Part shown: one piece after another, positions 8,314-16,761 of the stretch
Position numbering within the stretch: position 1 is the first letter of the stretch
Layout of the letters: every line of letters begins with the position of its first letter
DNA from: Kiloniellaceae bacterium
Lineage (GTDB): Bacteria; Pseudomonadota; Alphaproteobacteria; Kiloniellales; Kiloniellaceae
Assembly: GCA_021776195.1 (NCBI GenBank)
Contig: JAJFGK010000147.1
Location: forward strand, 1 to 63,733
Direction of reading: 5' to 3'
Length of the DNA: 63,733 bases
The notes under the pieces: generated by a model
Told to the model about the DNA's origin: nothing
The model's database searches: none
Seen by the model: only the letters and a program-made list of their open reading frames with translations
Program-made: the position numbers and the translations under genes

Positions 8314-8582
8314 TGTTTCGGCTCCCGCTGCCTAATCTTCTCGAACCGCGAAATCATGTCCGACAGGTTACGCCAGACAATCTCGAGACCGTCCTGTGGC
8401 ACGGCGCCGAGAGACCGGCAGCCGAAATGCTGACTGATGAAGGCACGCAAGAACAGGTTGAGACCGTGCTGCTCGGCCAGTTCCGCGATTTCATCGCGCA
8501 TGAGGCGCGGCGGCGGCGGCATGACGCGCTTCAAGACGCGTTCGATCTCCGCCTTCATGGCATCCTTGGTTTTCTTCTCCAT
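8310..8582 (-). CDS. Small conserved-looking hypothetical protein
   Basis: 90 residues, not recognised. It is charged and helical (MEKKTKDAMKAEIERVLKRV) with a PPPPRL turn and a C-terminal helix. The ATG at 8582 has GGGAAGG 8 bases upstream (spacer 8), favoured over a TTG nine codons earlier. The stop overlaps the TTG start of the PAS-like gene, so the two form an operon and their products may act together. Confidence 0.6.
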   Translation of the reverse strand: MEKKTKDAMKAEIERVLKRVMPPPPRLMRDEIAELAEQHGLNLFLRAFISQHFGCRSLGAVPQDGLEIVWRNLSDMISRFEKIRQREPKH

Positions 8583-8916
8583 CGCCCCACGCCTTCCCGA
8601 AGGAGACAATCCGGGTCAAAGTCCCGAACCTGAAATCCGACCATATGACCCACGCCAGCCTGGCAATGCCCCTTCCTCAAGGATTCAAGGTGTCCTCGAT
8701 CGCCGCGGGCCAATGCTTGGCCGGGCCTTGGGCCTCACACAGGCAGTCCATGTCATTTTGGATCGAAACCTCGGGCGTGGCCTGGGCGACGATATCGGAC
8801 GGGTCTCACAGGATCTCATGTGTATCACAATCTCGCGGGGTCAACACCTCCCAGTTGTCTTGCCCTTTGCCGCGCGGCGGTCTTGCGATAGACAGGCGGC
8901 ACTCTAAGTTGGCGGT
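8583..8916. other. Gap without a convincing gene
   Basis: 334 bp between divergent genes. Open frames on both strands exist, but none has a ribosome site or recognisable sequence. On the minus strand a start-less stretch ending near 8680 (ATPEVSIQNDMDCLCEAQGP) has coding-like composition and could be a decayed gene fragment. Confidence 0.3.
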
Positions 8917-9405
8917 ATGGCTCGCCGCGCGAATCTTCCCACTGCCGATCCCGCCCCAGCCGGTCGGGCGCCGGTCTCCTTGGCTCCGGCAATCGTGGTG
9001 CACGACCTGGCGGATTGCCTGGCTGCGCTGGAAGCCGCTCGCGATCTCGGACGGTCCGTGACACTGCTCTCGGCGCCGGGAGCGGCCGGCAGCGGCGGGG
9101 CGCCCTGGTGGCGCTGCCTGGTGGCCGCGGCCAAGGCGCGCGAGCCGAAGGCCGATTTCGCCGCCCTGCTCGACTGCGGACCGGCGCCCGGGTACGTCCT
9201 GGCCGCGCTCCGGGCCGGGGTCACCGGCCTGGTCTTCACCGGACCGCCGCGTCTGGCCGTCCCCCTGAGGGCGGCGGCCGCAAAGGCCGGTGCCACGCTG
9301 CTGACCCGGCGGCCGCCCTGCCGCGACCTGCTTGACGAGCCCGACAGGGCCGCCGCCTGTCGCACCTGGCTGGCGGCACATGAAGCTCGAGCCTCTCGAG
9401 GATAG
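8917..9405 (+). CDS. Hypothetical protein upstream of efp
   Basis: 162 residues, Ala/Pro/Gly rich, no family recognised. Regular helix/strand alternation (IVVHDLADCLAALEAARDLG, then VTLLSAPGAAGSGG, then DFAALLDCGPAPGYVLAALR) suggests an alpha/beta fold. No signal peptide. It lies 108 bp before efp on the same strand, and may be a co-conserved alphaproteobacterial neighbour. The ribosome site is weak, so the start is moderate. Confidence 0.65.
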   Translation: MARRANLPTADPAPAGRAPVSLAPAIVVHDLADCLAALEAARDLGRSVTLLSAPGAAGSGGAPWWRCLVAAAKAREPKADFAALLDCGPAPGYVLAALRAGVTGLVFTGPPRLAVPLRAAAAKAGATLLTRRPPCRDLLDEPDRAAACRTWLAAHEARASRG

Positions 9406-9513
9406 AATCAAACCCCTGGTAGCCCTTGCGTCCCCCGCATTGCATCGGTGGGGGCAAGCTGATAGCTTCCGGCGCGCTTTTTTGGCGAGACCCTTTTCCG
9501 GAAAGAATGACCG

Positions 9514-10080
9514 ATGAAGATCAACGGAAACGCCATCCGTCCCGGCAACGTGATCGAACACAAGGCCCGCCTGTGGCGTGCCGTGAAGATCCAGCACACC
9601 CAGCCCGGCAAGGGCGGAGCCTACCTGCAGGTCGAACTGCGCGACATCCGCGACGGCACCAAGCTGAACGACCGCTTCCGGGCCAGCGAAGATGTCGAGA
9701 AGGTGCGCCTCGACCAGAAGGCCTATCAGTACCTCTACGCCGAAGAGGATATGATCACCTTCATGGACAACGAGAGCTACGAGCAGGTTACGGTTCATAC
9801 CGACCTCGTCGGCGAGCCGGCGATCTTCCTACAGGACGGCATGACCGTGACCATCGAATCCTTTGAGGGCGAGCCAATATCGGTGATGCTTCCCGACTCG
9901 GTGACCATGGAGGTGGTCGAGGCCGACCCGGTGGTCAAGGGTCAGACCGCCTCGTCCTCCTATAAGCCGGGCCAGCTGGAAAACGGCGCCCGGGTCATGG
10001 TGCCGCCGCACATCGAATCGGGCACCCGAATTGTGGTCAACACCGCCGACGGCACCTATGTCGAACGCGCCAAGGACTGA
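9514..10080 (+). CDS. efp: Elongation factor P
   Basis: Binds the ribosomal E site and rescues stalling at polyproline stretches. 188 residues, full length. Three beta domains are visible: KOW-like N-domain ([20 protein letters not shown]), with the tip loop QPGKGGAY whose Lys is the usual site of beta-lysylation, then the OB domains with [12 protein letters not shown] and the C-terminal [17 protein letters not shown]. It lies 11 bp before suhB, probably in an operon with it. The Pro-rich OmpA-like protein nearby (11131) is the kind of client that needs it. Confidence 0.97.
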   Translation: MKINGNAIRPGNVIEHKARLWRAVKIQHTQPGKGGAYLQVELRDIRDGTKLNDRFRASEDVEKVRLDQKAYQYLYAEEDMITFMDNESYEQVTVHTDLVGEPAIFLQDGMTVTIESFEGEPISVMLPDSVTMEVVEADPVVKGQTASSSYKPGQLENGARVMVPPHIESGTRIVVNTADGTYVERAKD

Positions 10081-10091
10081 TCCGTAGTACC

Positions 10092-10919
10092 ATGCAGCCA
10101 CGCTCCGCCATGCTCAACGTGATGGTCAAGGCCGCCGACAAGGCGGGACGCAAGCTGCGTCGCGACTTCGGCGAGATCGAGAATCTCCAGGTTTCAAAAA
10201 AGGGGCCGGCCGATTTCGTTTCCACGGCGGACCTCGCGGCCGAGGAGATCCTGCTCGAGGAGCTCTCGAAGGCGCGGCGCGACTACGGCTTTCTCATAGA
10301 GGAATCGGGCAGCCATCCGGCCAAGGCCGGCTGCGACCGGCGCTGGGTCGTCGATCCGCTGGATGGCACCTCGAACTTCCTCCACGGCCTGCCGCACTGG
10401 GCGGTATCGATCGGCCTCGAGGAACGCGGCGAGTTGATCGCCGGGGTCATCTTCGATCCGATCCGCAATGAGCTCTTCTGCGCCGAAAAGGGTGGCGGCG
10501 CCTATCTCAACGACCGCCGGATCCGGGTCTCGGCGCGCAAGCGTCCCGAGGAACTGCTGGTCGCCACCGGGGCCCCCTTCCGCGGCCACGGCGACCGGGA
10601 ACGCTTCGCCCGGGAGGCCGATGCGGTCATGGCCGAGACCGCCGGTATCCGCCGCTGGGGCGCGGCGGCGCTCGACCTCGCCTACGTCGCGGCCGGCCGC
10701 TACGATGCTTTTTGGGAGTGGGGCCTGTCACCTTGGGACATTGCCGCGGGCGTCGTGATTCTGCGCGAGGCCGGCGGTATCGCCACCGAAGTCGGCGGCC
10801 GAACCCTGAAGTTGGACAGCCCGAGCCTGCTCGCCGGCAACGAGAACACGCATTTCGCCCTGCTTAAGATCCTCAAGGCGAGCCGGCCGAGCCGGGCGGA
10901 CGCGAAAGCCGAGGCATGA
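10092..10919 (+). CDS. suhB: Inositol-1-monophosphatase family protein
   Basis: Mg-dependent phosphatase of the IMPase/SuhB family, 275 residues. Metal and catalytic motifs are present: EESG, WVVDPLDGTSNF and the C-terminal WDIAAGVVILREAGG. Another family signature is RRWGAAALDLAYVAAGRYD. Besides inositol phosphate hydrolysis, SuhB proteins can act in rRNA antitermination; the sequence cannot tell these apart. It follows efp by 11 bp. Confidence 0.95.
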   Translation: MQPRSAMLNVMVKAADKAGRKLRRDFGEIENLQVSKKGPADFVSTADLAAEEILLEELSKARRDYGFLIEESGSHPAKAGCDRRWVVDPLDGTSNFLHGLPHWAVSIGLEERGELIAGVIFDPIRNELFCAEKGGGAYLNDRRIRVSARKRPEELLVATGAPFRGHGDRERFAREADAVMAETAGIRRWGAAALDLAYVAAGRYDAFWEWGLSPWDIAAGVVILREAGGIATEVGGRTLKLDSPSLLAGNENTHFALLKILKASRPSRADAKAEA

Positions 10920-11130
10920 CGATCGACCGCCGAGCCCTTGCTCGGGCCTGTCCAAGGCGGTTGTGGCTGGCGGCCCCTGGGCTTATACCGACAAATCAAG
11001 CTTGCACCAGAGCGGTGGCCTCGGGGCTTATAGCAATGGACCTCGATAGCGATTTGGACTAGCCTCGCGGAGGCGCCGTTGTGGGGGGCGGGAACCGGAC
11101 TTGAAGGAGGCGCGGTTTTTGGGCGGCCGA

Positions 11131-12456
11131 ATGAAGAAGACCTTGCGAAGAGACCTTGATCTGGAGCGGACCTACACCATCTGCGGGCCCTTGGCCGGCG
11201 GCGCGGTTCTGGCTGTCCTGTTGACGCTTGCACCGGACCCGTCCGGCGCCGTGGCGCAGACCAAGAACCGCTACAGCGACAGCGTTATCGTCAACACCGA
11301 CGTGCTGAACAGCCTGGGCGCGAGCCCCAGCGTCTCGTCATTGCCCTACCAGCCGAACTACCTGAGCGGCGGATCGCCGGCTTACGGCGTTCCGGCCTAC
11401 GGTCTCCAGGGCTACGGACAGCCGGCTTACGGCCAGCCCGCCTACGGCCAGCCGGGACCCAACGGCCTTGTGGTCGCACGACCGAGCGCCCTGCTGTTTC
11501 CGCCGGCGCGCAACCCGCGCAGCCTGCTGGCGCCGCAGAGTCGGGCAACGACCTTTGCCGGCGCCTACGGCGGGACCGGCCGCCAGATCCTTCAGCCGCC
11601 ACCGGGCACCCAAGCGGCGGCGGGCGGCCAGCCGCGCTCGCAACTGTTGCTGCCGCCTGCTCCCGGGGCCGCCCCGGCGCCGGCTGTGCCCAGTCAGGCG
11701 ACAATTCCGACCACCACCGCCCCGACCACTACGGTCCCGACCACCACCGCCAGCGTACAGAATTCGGCCAATCTGACCCGTGCGGCGACCCCGCCGCCGC
11801 CCGAGAACACGATCGTCGCGGTTCCGGCGCCGCCACCGGTACCGGAGGTCCCCGCCGCACCGGCCGCCACGCAGTCCGCCGCGGCCCAGCCCTCGACCGT
11901 GCAGCCTGCCGTGGTGGCGGTGCCCGAGCCGACGCCCGTCGTCGCGGTCGAGGAAGAAACGCCAAAGGTCGAGCCGGCCGAGCCGGCCGAGAGCGCGCCA
12001 ACGGTGGCGGCTGTCGTGTCCCAGCCCACCACGGAGACGACGGCGCTGCCGCCGCCGCCGGAACCGGAGGCGAGTCCAACGGTGGCCACGGCGCAGAGCG
12101 ATGACGACACCGCCCAGACCGCCGCGGCGGCGCCCGCCGACGCAGGACCCGGCACCAGCGTCCTGTTCGACAGCGGATCGGCCGACTTGAACGACGGCAG
12201 CAAGGAAAAACTGAGCGCCCTGGCAGCGCTGCTGAGCGGTAACGAATCGCTGCGGGTGCAGCTCCTGGCCTTTGCCAGCGGCGATGAGGAAAACGCCAAT
12301 GTGGCGCGCCGTTTGTCTCTTTCCCGTGCCCTTGTCGTGCGCTCCTACCTGATCGACCAGGGCATTCCCGCCACGAGAATGCAGGTGCGCGCGCTGGGCA
12401 ACAAGTCCGAGTCCGGCCCACCGGACCGGGTCGATATCAAGCCCCAGGGAGGCTGA
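11131..12456 (+). CDS. OmpA-like periplasmic protein with Pro/Ala-rich linker
   Basis: 441 residues. An N-terminal hydrophobic segment (LAGGAVLAVLLTLA, then SGAVAQ) looks like a signal peptide. Residues about 75-110 hold YGQPAYGQPAYGQ repeats, followed by a long low-complexity Pro/Ala/Thr/Val linker to about residue 330. The C-terminus is an OmpA/MotB peptidoglycan-binding fold (SVLFDSGSADLNDGSKEKL, then RRLSLSRALVVRSYLIDQGI). It probably spans the periplasm to bind cell wall. A TTG at 11101 extends the frame, but ATG 11131 fits the signal peptide better. Followed by the MotA/MotB-like pair. Confidence 0.88.
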   Translation: MKKTLRRDLDLERTYTICGPLAGGAVLAVLLTLAPDPSGAVAQTKNRYSDSVIVNTDVLNSLGASPSVSSLPYQPNYLSGGSPAYGVPAYGLQGYGQPAYGQPAYGQPGPNGLVVARPSALLFPPARNPRSLLAPQSRATTFAGAYGGTGRQILQPPPGTQAAAGGQPRSQLLLPPAPGAAPAPAVPSQATIPTTTAPTTTVPTTTASVQNSANLTRAATPPPPENTIVAVPAPPPVPEVPAAPAATQSAAAQPSTVQPAVVAVPEPTPVVAVEEETPKVEPAEPAESAPTVAAVVSQPTTETTALPPPPEPEASPTVATAQSDDDTAQTAAAAPADAGPGTSVLFDSGSADLNDGSKEKLSALAALLSGNESLRVQLLAFASGDEENANVARRLSLSRALVVRSYLIDQGIPATRMQVRALGNKSESGPPDRVDIKPQGG

Positions 12457-12594
12457 GCGTATTTCGCGGACCCCGACCACAGTTTCGCCACGGTTGCGGG
12501 CTAGTCGATTTACGGCCGCCGTCAAATCGGCACCCACCGCTTGCGCCCCGAATGCCAATGGGGCCGCGATCCTGGATGGAACTGAAGGCCATCG

Positions 12595-13749
12595 ATGACC
12601 CGCCCCTTCCGTTATCTCCTGCGCATGCTGCTTTTCCTGATCGCCGTGACGGTCGGCGTGGTCCTCATCGCGCCTCAACTGGCGACCGCATTTTTCGCCA
12701 ACCCGATCTTGAACGGCATGATCCTGGGCGTGCTGATCCTCGGCATCCTCTATATCTTCCGCCAGGTCCTCATGCTGCGCCCGGAGATCTTGTGGATTGA
12801 GAAGTTCCGGCAGGAAAGCTCGGGGCGCCTGATCTTTCCCGGCGCGCTTTCCGAAGAGCGGCCACCGCGCTTGCTGGCGCCCATGGCGACCATGCTGGCC
12901 GAGAAGACCGGCCGCTTCTCGCTCTCGACGCTTTCGCTGCGCACCCTGCTCGACGGCATTCACAGCCGGATCGAGGAATCGCACGAGATTTCCCGCTATC
13001 TGATCGGCCTTCTAGTCTTCCTCGGCCTGCTTGGGACCTTCTGGGGCCTGCTCGGCACGGTGAGCGCGGTGGGCGATACGATCGCCGGTCTCAGCGGCGA
13101 CCCGGGCGATCCCTCGTCTTTCTTCGCCGAGCTGCAGGCCGGCCTCCAGACCCCTCTGGCCGGCATGGGCACGGCCTTCAGCTCCTCCCTCTTCGGCCTC
13201 GCGGGATCGCTCGTCCTCGGGTTCCTGGAACTGCAGGCCGGCCAGGCGCACAACCGCTTCCTCAACGATCTGGAGGAATGGCTTTCCGGCGTCACCAAGC
13301 TTTCATCGGGCGTCGGCAGCGGCGAGGGCGGCGACTCGGTGCCGGCCTACATTCAGGCCCTGCTCGAGCAGACCGCCGAGAGCCTGGAGAAGATGGAACG
13401 GGCGATGGACCGCAGCGACGGCGAGCGCGAGGCCATCAACCAGAGCCTGGGGCTCCTGGCCGACCGCCTCGGCATGCTGGGCGAGTATCTCAGGGACCAG
13501 CAGTCCTTGACCATGAGCCTGGCGGAATCCCAGGCCGCCCTGAAGCCGGCCCTGGCACGGATCGCCGAGTCGGGAAGCTCGGGCGGTGGCATGGACGAGG
13601 CCTCGCGCACCCATATCCGCAACATCGACCAACGCATGGGCCGCCTTTCCGCCGAGTTGACCTCCGGACGCGAAAAGGCGGTCGAGGAACTGCGCGGCGA
13701 GATCCGGCTTCTGACGCGCACCCTGGCCGCCCTGGCCGAAGACGGCTGA
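12595..13749 (+). CDS. MotA/TolQ/ExbB-like proton-channel protein
   Basis: 384 residues, inner membrane. N-terminal helices at about 8-28 and 37-58, then the family core with LIGLLVFLGLLGTFWGLLGT and MGTAFSSSLFGLAGSLVLGF, the two pore helices of MotA/TolQ/ExbB proteins. A long coiled-coil C-terminus (about 240-384) is unlike MotA. It lies 87 bp before a MotB-like partner, with no flagellar genes nearby, so a role in envelope or cell-wall energisation rather than motility is more likely. Confidence 0.9.
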   Translation: MTRPFRYLLRMLLFLIAVTVGVVLIAPQLATAFFANPILNGMILGVLILGILYIFRQVLMLRPEILWIEKFRQESSGRLIFPGALSEERPPRLLAPMATMLAEKTGRFSLSTLSLRTLLDGIHSRIEESHEISRYLIGLLVFLGLLGTFWGLLGTVSAVGDTIAGLSGDPGDPSSFFAELQAGLQTPLAGMGTAFSSSLFGLAGSLVLGFLELQAGQAHNRFLNDLEEWLSGVTKLSSGVGSGEGGDSVPAYIQALLEQTAESLEKMERAMDRSDGEREAINQSLGLLADRLGMLGEYLRDQQSLTMSLAESQAALKPALARIAESGSSGGGMDEASRTHIRNIDQRMGRLSAELTSGREKAVEELRGEIRLLTRTLAALAEDG

Positions 13750-13836
13750 GGGCGGTTCGGCCCGATGCGGCAAGGCCTCACAGGTACCCACGGGCTGTCT
13801 GGATGTCGGCAAGCGGCGCAGGGGCAGGACTGAGCC

Positions 13837-15327
13837 ATGTACACGCTGGGACGCCAACAGGGACGACGCCAGGTCAATATCTGGCCGGGCTTCGTCGACG
13901 CACTGGCGACCTTGCTGCTGGTCATCATCTTTGTCCTGATGGTCTTCATGGTGGCGCAGTTTTTCCTGTCCGTGGCCCTCTCGGGCAAGGACCAGGCGCT
14001 GGAGCGGCTGCAGGGCGAAATCAACGAACTGGCCGAGCTTTTGTCCCTCGAGCGTTCGGCCAACAGCGACTTGCGAATCAATGTCGCCGACCTCTCCTCG
14101 CAATTGCAGGACTCCCTGGCCGAACAGGACTCCCTGACCGGACAGCTTCGCACCATCATGTCCGAGCACGACGACCTGACGGCCCGCCTGCGCAGCGCCG
14201 AGGACGAGGCCACGCGCAGCCGCGAGGCGGCCGAGCGCGACCGCTCCGCCCTGGCCGAGGAGCAGGCACGCACGCAAAGCAGCCGCGGCCGGCTGGAAGA
14301 AGCCATCGCCGCCCTGCGGGTCGACAAGGACCGGCTGAAGGCGGCGCTGGCCGCCATCGCCAGCCAGAAGACCGATCTGGAGGCCGCCTTCGCGACCATC
14401 GAGGCGAACAAGGAGACGATCGAGGCCCAGATTGCCGAGCTGGCGATTCTAAAATCGCTGCGCGACGAGATGATCGCCGAACTGACCGCCGCCGAGGCCG
14501 CCATCGCCCGGCGCGACAAGGACCTGAGCGATAGCGCGGCAGCCCTGAGAGATAGCCAGGCAGCCCTGCGAGAAAACCAGGCGGCCCTGAGCGAAAGCGA
14601 GGCGGCCCTGATCGCGGAACGACAAAGCAGCGAGGACCTCGCGGCGCAGCTCTCGAGCACCCGCAGCACCCTGGGCGAACAGGAAGAGCTGGCCGCCGAA
14701 TCCCAGGTCCAGGTGGCGATCTTGAACCGGCAGATCTTCGCCCTGCGCCAGCAGCTTGCGCGCATCTCGGTGCTGCTCGATGCCGCCGACGCCAGCAACG
14801 CCGAACAGCAGGTCATGATCAAGAACCTGGGTCAGCGCCTCAACGTCGCGCTGGCCAGCAAGGTCCAGGAACTGGCCCGCTACCGCTCCGACTTCTTCGG
14901 GCGGCTGCGCGAGATCCTGGGCGACCGCCAGGACATCAGCATCGTCGGCGACCGCTTCGTCTTCCAGTCCGAGGTGCTGTTCGAGAGCGGCTCGGACGAG
15001 TTGGGCCAAGAAGGCCAGCTGCAGCTCGGCCAACTGGCCGGCGCGCTGCGCGAAATCGCCGCGACGATCCCCGAGAACATCAACTGGATCCTGCGGGTCG
15101 ACGGCCACACCGACCGGGCACCGATCGCGACCTATGCCTTTCCCTCGAACTGGGAACTCTCCACGGCCCGGGCGATCTCGGTGGTGAAGTTCCTGGTCTC
15201 CGAGGGCATCGCGCCGGAGCGCCTGGCGGCGACCGGCTTCGGCGAGTTCCAACCGCTCGACCCGGGCGGCGACCTGCAGGCCTTTCGCCGCAACCGCCGC
15301 ATCGAGCTGAAGCTGACTCAACGTTGA
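13837..15327 (+). CDS. MotB-like OmpA-domain protein with long coiled coil
   Basis: 496 residues. One N-terminal membrane helix (FVDALATLLLVIIFVLMVFM) with an Asp at residue 21 in the position of the proton-binding Asp of MotB/TolR/ExbD. Residues about 50-340 are a heptad-rich coiled coil with Ala/Gln/Ser repeats (AALRDSQAALRENQAALSES). The C-terminus is an OmpA/MotB peptidoglycan-binding domain (VLFESGSDELGQEG, then VDGHTDRAP, FRRNRRIELKL). Together with the upstream channel protein it forms a complete putative stator that reaches far into the periplasm. Confidence 0.92.
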   Translation: MYTLGRQQGRRQVNIWPGFVDALATLLLVIIFVLMVFMVAQFFLSVALSGKDQALERLQGEINELAELLSLERSANSDLRINVADLSSQLQDSLAEQDSLTGQLRTIMSEHDDLTARLRSAEDEATRSREAAERDRSALAEEQARTQSSRGRLEEAIAALRVDKDRLKAALAAIASQKTDLEAAFATIEANKETIEAQIAELAILKSLRDEMIAELTAAEAAIARRDKDLSDSAAALRDSQAALRENQAALSESEAALIAERQSSEDLAAQLSSTRSTLGEQEELAAESQVQVAILNRQIFALRQQLARISVLLDAADASNAEQQVMIKNLGQRLNVALASKVQELARYRSDFFGRLREILGDRQDISIVGDRFVFQSEVLFESGSDELGQEGQLQLGQLAGALREIAATIPENINWILRVDGHTDRAPIATYAFPSNWELSTARAISVVKFLVSEGIAPERLAATGFGEFQPLDPGGDLQAFRRNRRIELKLTQR

Positions 15328-15373
15328 ACCGGGGCCGCCGCACGACTGGCGGCCCAAACACAGGCCGAACCAC

Positions 15374-16303
15374 ATGAAGATCCTCTATTTCGACGACGAC
15401 CGGCTCGGCCTGCTGCGCGGCGAGGAGGTCGTCGAGGTGACCGACGATCTGGCGGCCATCCCCCATCTCGACCGGCGCGGCCTGATCAACGGCCTGATCG
15501 CCGATTTCGGCGCCCATCGCGCAACGCTCGAGGCGGCGCTGACGAACAAGCCGGGCCGGCCCCTGTCCGAGGTGACCCTGCGCCCGCCCCTGCCGCGGCC
15601 CCGAGCCATCGACTGCATGGCGGTCAACTACATGGAGGACGGCACCCGCGCCGAGCCGGCGCCGATCAACGGCTTTCACAAGTCCCCCAGCGCGGTCATC
15701 GGTCCGGGCGACACCATGGTGCTGCCCGACGTACCGGCGACGATCTTCGAGGGCGAGGCCGAGATCGCGGTCGTGATCGGCCGGCGCGTGACAGCGGTCC
15801 CGGTCGAGCGGGCCATGGAGCACGTGTTCGGCTATGTGAACTTCATCGACGGCTCGGCCCGCGGGCTGCCGCCCAGCGGCAACACCTTCTTCCAGACCAA
15901 GTCGCGCGACGGCTTCGCGCCCATCGGCCCCTGGATCGTCACCGCCGACGAGATCGCCGACCCCCAGGCGCTGCAGGTCAAACTGTGGGTCAACGGCGCG
16001 CTCAAGCAGAACTTCAACAGCAGCGACATGGCCCACCCCATCGCCCACTGCATCGCCTGGGCCAGCGCCATCCACACCCTGGAGCCCGGCGACCTGCTGG
16101 CCACCGGCACCAACCACCGGGGCCTCAGCGCCTTCCAGGACGGCGACCGCATCGAATTGGAGACCGAGGGCCTCGGCCGGCTGGAAATCAAGGTGCGCGA
16201 CGACCTGAAACGTACCTGGTCGCGCGACACCCGCCTGGAGCACGCCGAAAAGGGCCTGGAGGGCCCGGCCACACCGCAACTGACCGGCAAGTACGCGGGA
16301 TAG
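15374..16303 (+). CDS. Fumarylacetoacetate hydrolase family protein
   Basis: 309 residues. The C-terminal FAH fold carries metal-ligand motif FEGEAEIAVVIGRR (Glu-x-Glu), GYVNFIDGSARG, KSRDGFAPIGPW and LEPGDLLATGTNHRG. Members hydrolyse or decarboxylate acylpyruvates and related oxo acids; the substrate cannot be read here. Cytosolic. It follows the MotB-like gene by 46 bp. Confidence 0.92.
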   Translation: MKILYFDDDRLGLLRGEEVVEVTDDLAAIPHLDRRGLINGLIADFGAHRATLEAALTNKPGRPLSEVTLRPPLPRPRAIDCMAVNYMEDGTRAEPAPINGFHKSPSAVIGPGDTMVLPDVPATIFEGEAEIAVVIGRRVTAVPVERAMEHVFGYVNFIDGSARGLPPSGNTFFQTKSRDGFAPIGPWIVTADEIADPQALQVKLWVNGALKQNFNSSDMAHPIAHCIAWASAIHTLEPGDLLATGTNHRGLSAFQDGDRIELETEGLGRLEIKVRDDLKRTWSRDTRLEHAEKGLEGPATPQLTGKYAG

Positions 16304-16761
16304 ACGCCGTTGCGGCGCCAAGTATTGTCAGACTACGCCCTGACAAAGACTCCCCGACTGCGACACCGATCTTAGAGCACTTCTTTGTTACACGGAAGCA
16401 TTTGACCGGGATTATTTTGTCTTCTGGCAAGGCGCGCTTCGAAGAGCGATACGCGTATCGGTCGAGAAGCGGAACGCGGCCAGAAGACAAAAAAACCTGG
16501 CCTTCGGTGGGCCATAGGCGAACCCCCTCTCCCAATGGGGGTGCGTTCCGCTGCTTGCCCGATGCCCAATCTGCAAGACCGGGGGCATCGCGCCGCACAG
16601 CGCGCCTTCCCGAATGATCGCCTATGACCCATCAAATGTTTCCGTGTAACAAAGAAGGGCTCTAGATCATCGAGATGAGTCGTCCCGTAGTCGTGCTGGA
16701 GAACGGCGGCGCATCGAGATATCTTGAGCGCCGCGTATTGGAACCGCCTTGGAAATCTCGG
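16304..16761. other. Intergenic region occupied by the inverted-repeat element
   Basis: 458 bp between the FAH gene and the enolase-superfamily gene. Apart from the 16374-16663 element, 16304-16373 and 16664-16761 show no gene. The open frame that runs upstream of ATG 16762 covers the right flank only by chance. Confidence 0.5.
16374..16663. mobile_element. MITE-like element: 290 bp with 32-bp terminal inverted repeats and two internal hairpins
   Basis: The left end 16374-16405 (starts AGAGCACTTCTTTGTTACAC) and the right end 16632-16663 (ends AAAGAAGGGCTCT) are inverted copies matching at 30 of 32 bases, and a 10-base GATCTAGAGC match nearly continues outward. Inside are a perfect 14-bp stem (TTTTGTCTTCTGGC at 16415-16428 with its complement at 16479-16492), capped by the 14-bp palindrome CGATACGCGTATCG at 16447-16460, and a second 14-bp stem (16509-16522 with 16617-16630, 13 of 14). 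No transposase gene; it could be a non-autonomous element or a structured RNA. No clear target duplication seen. Confidence 0.75.
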
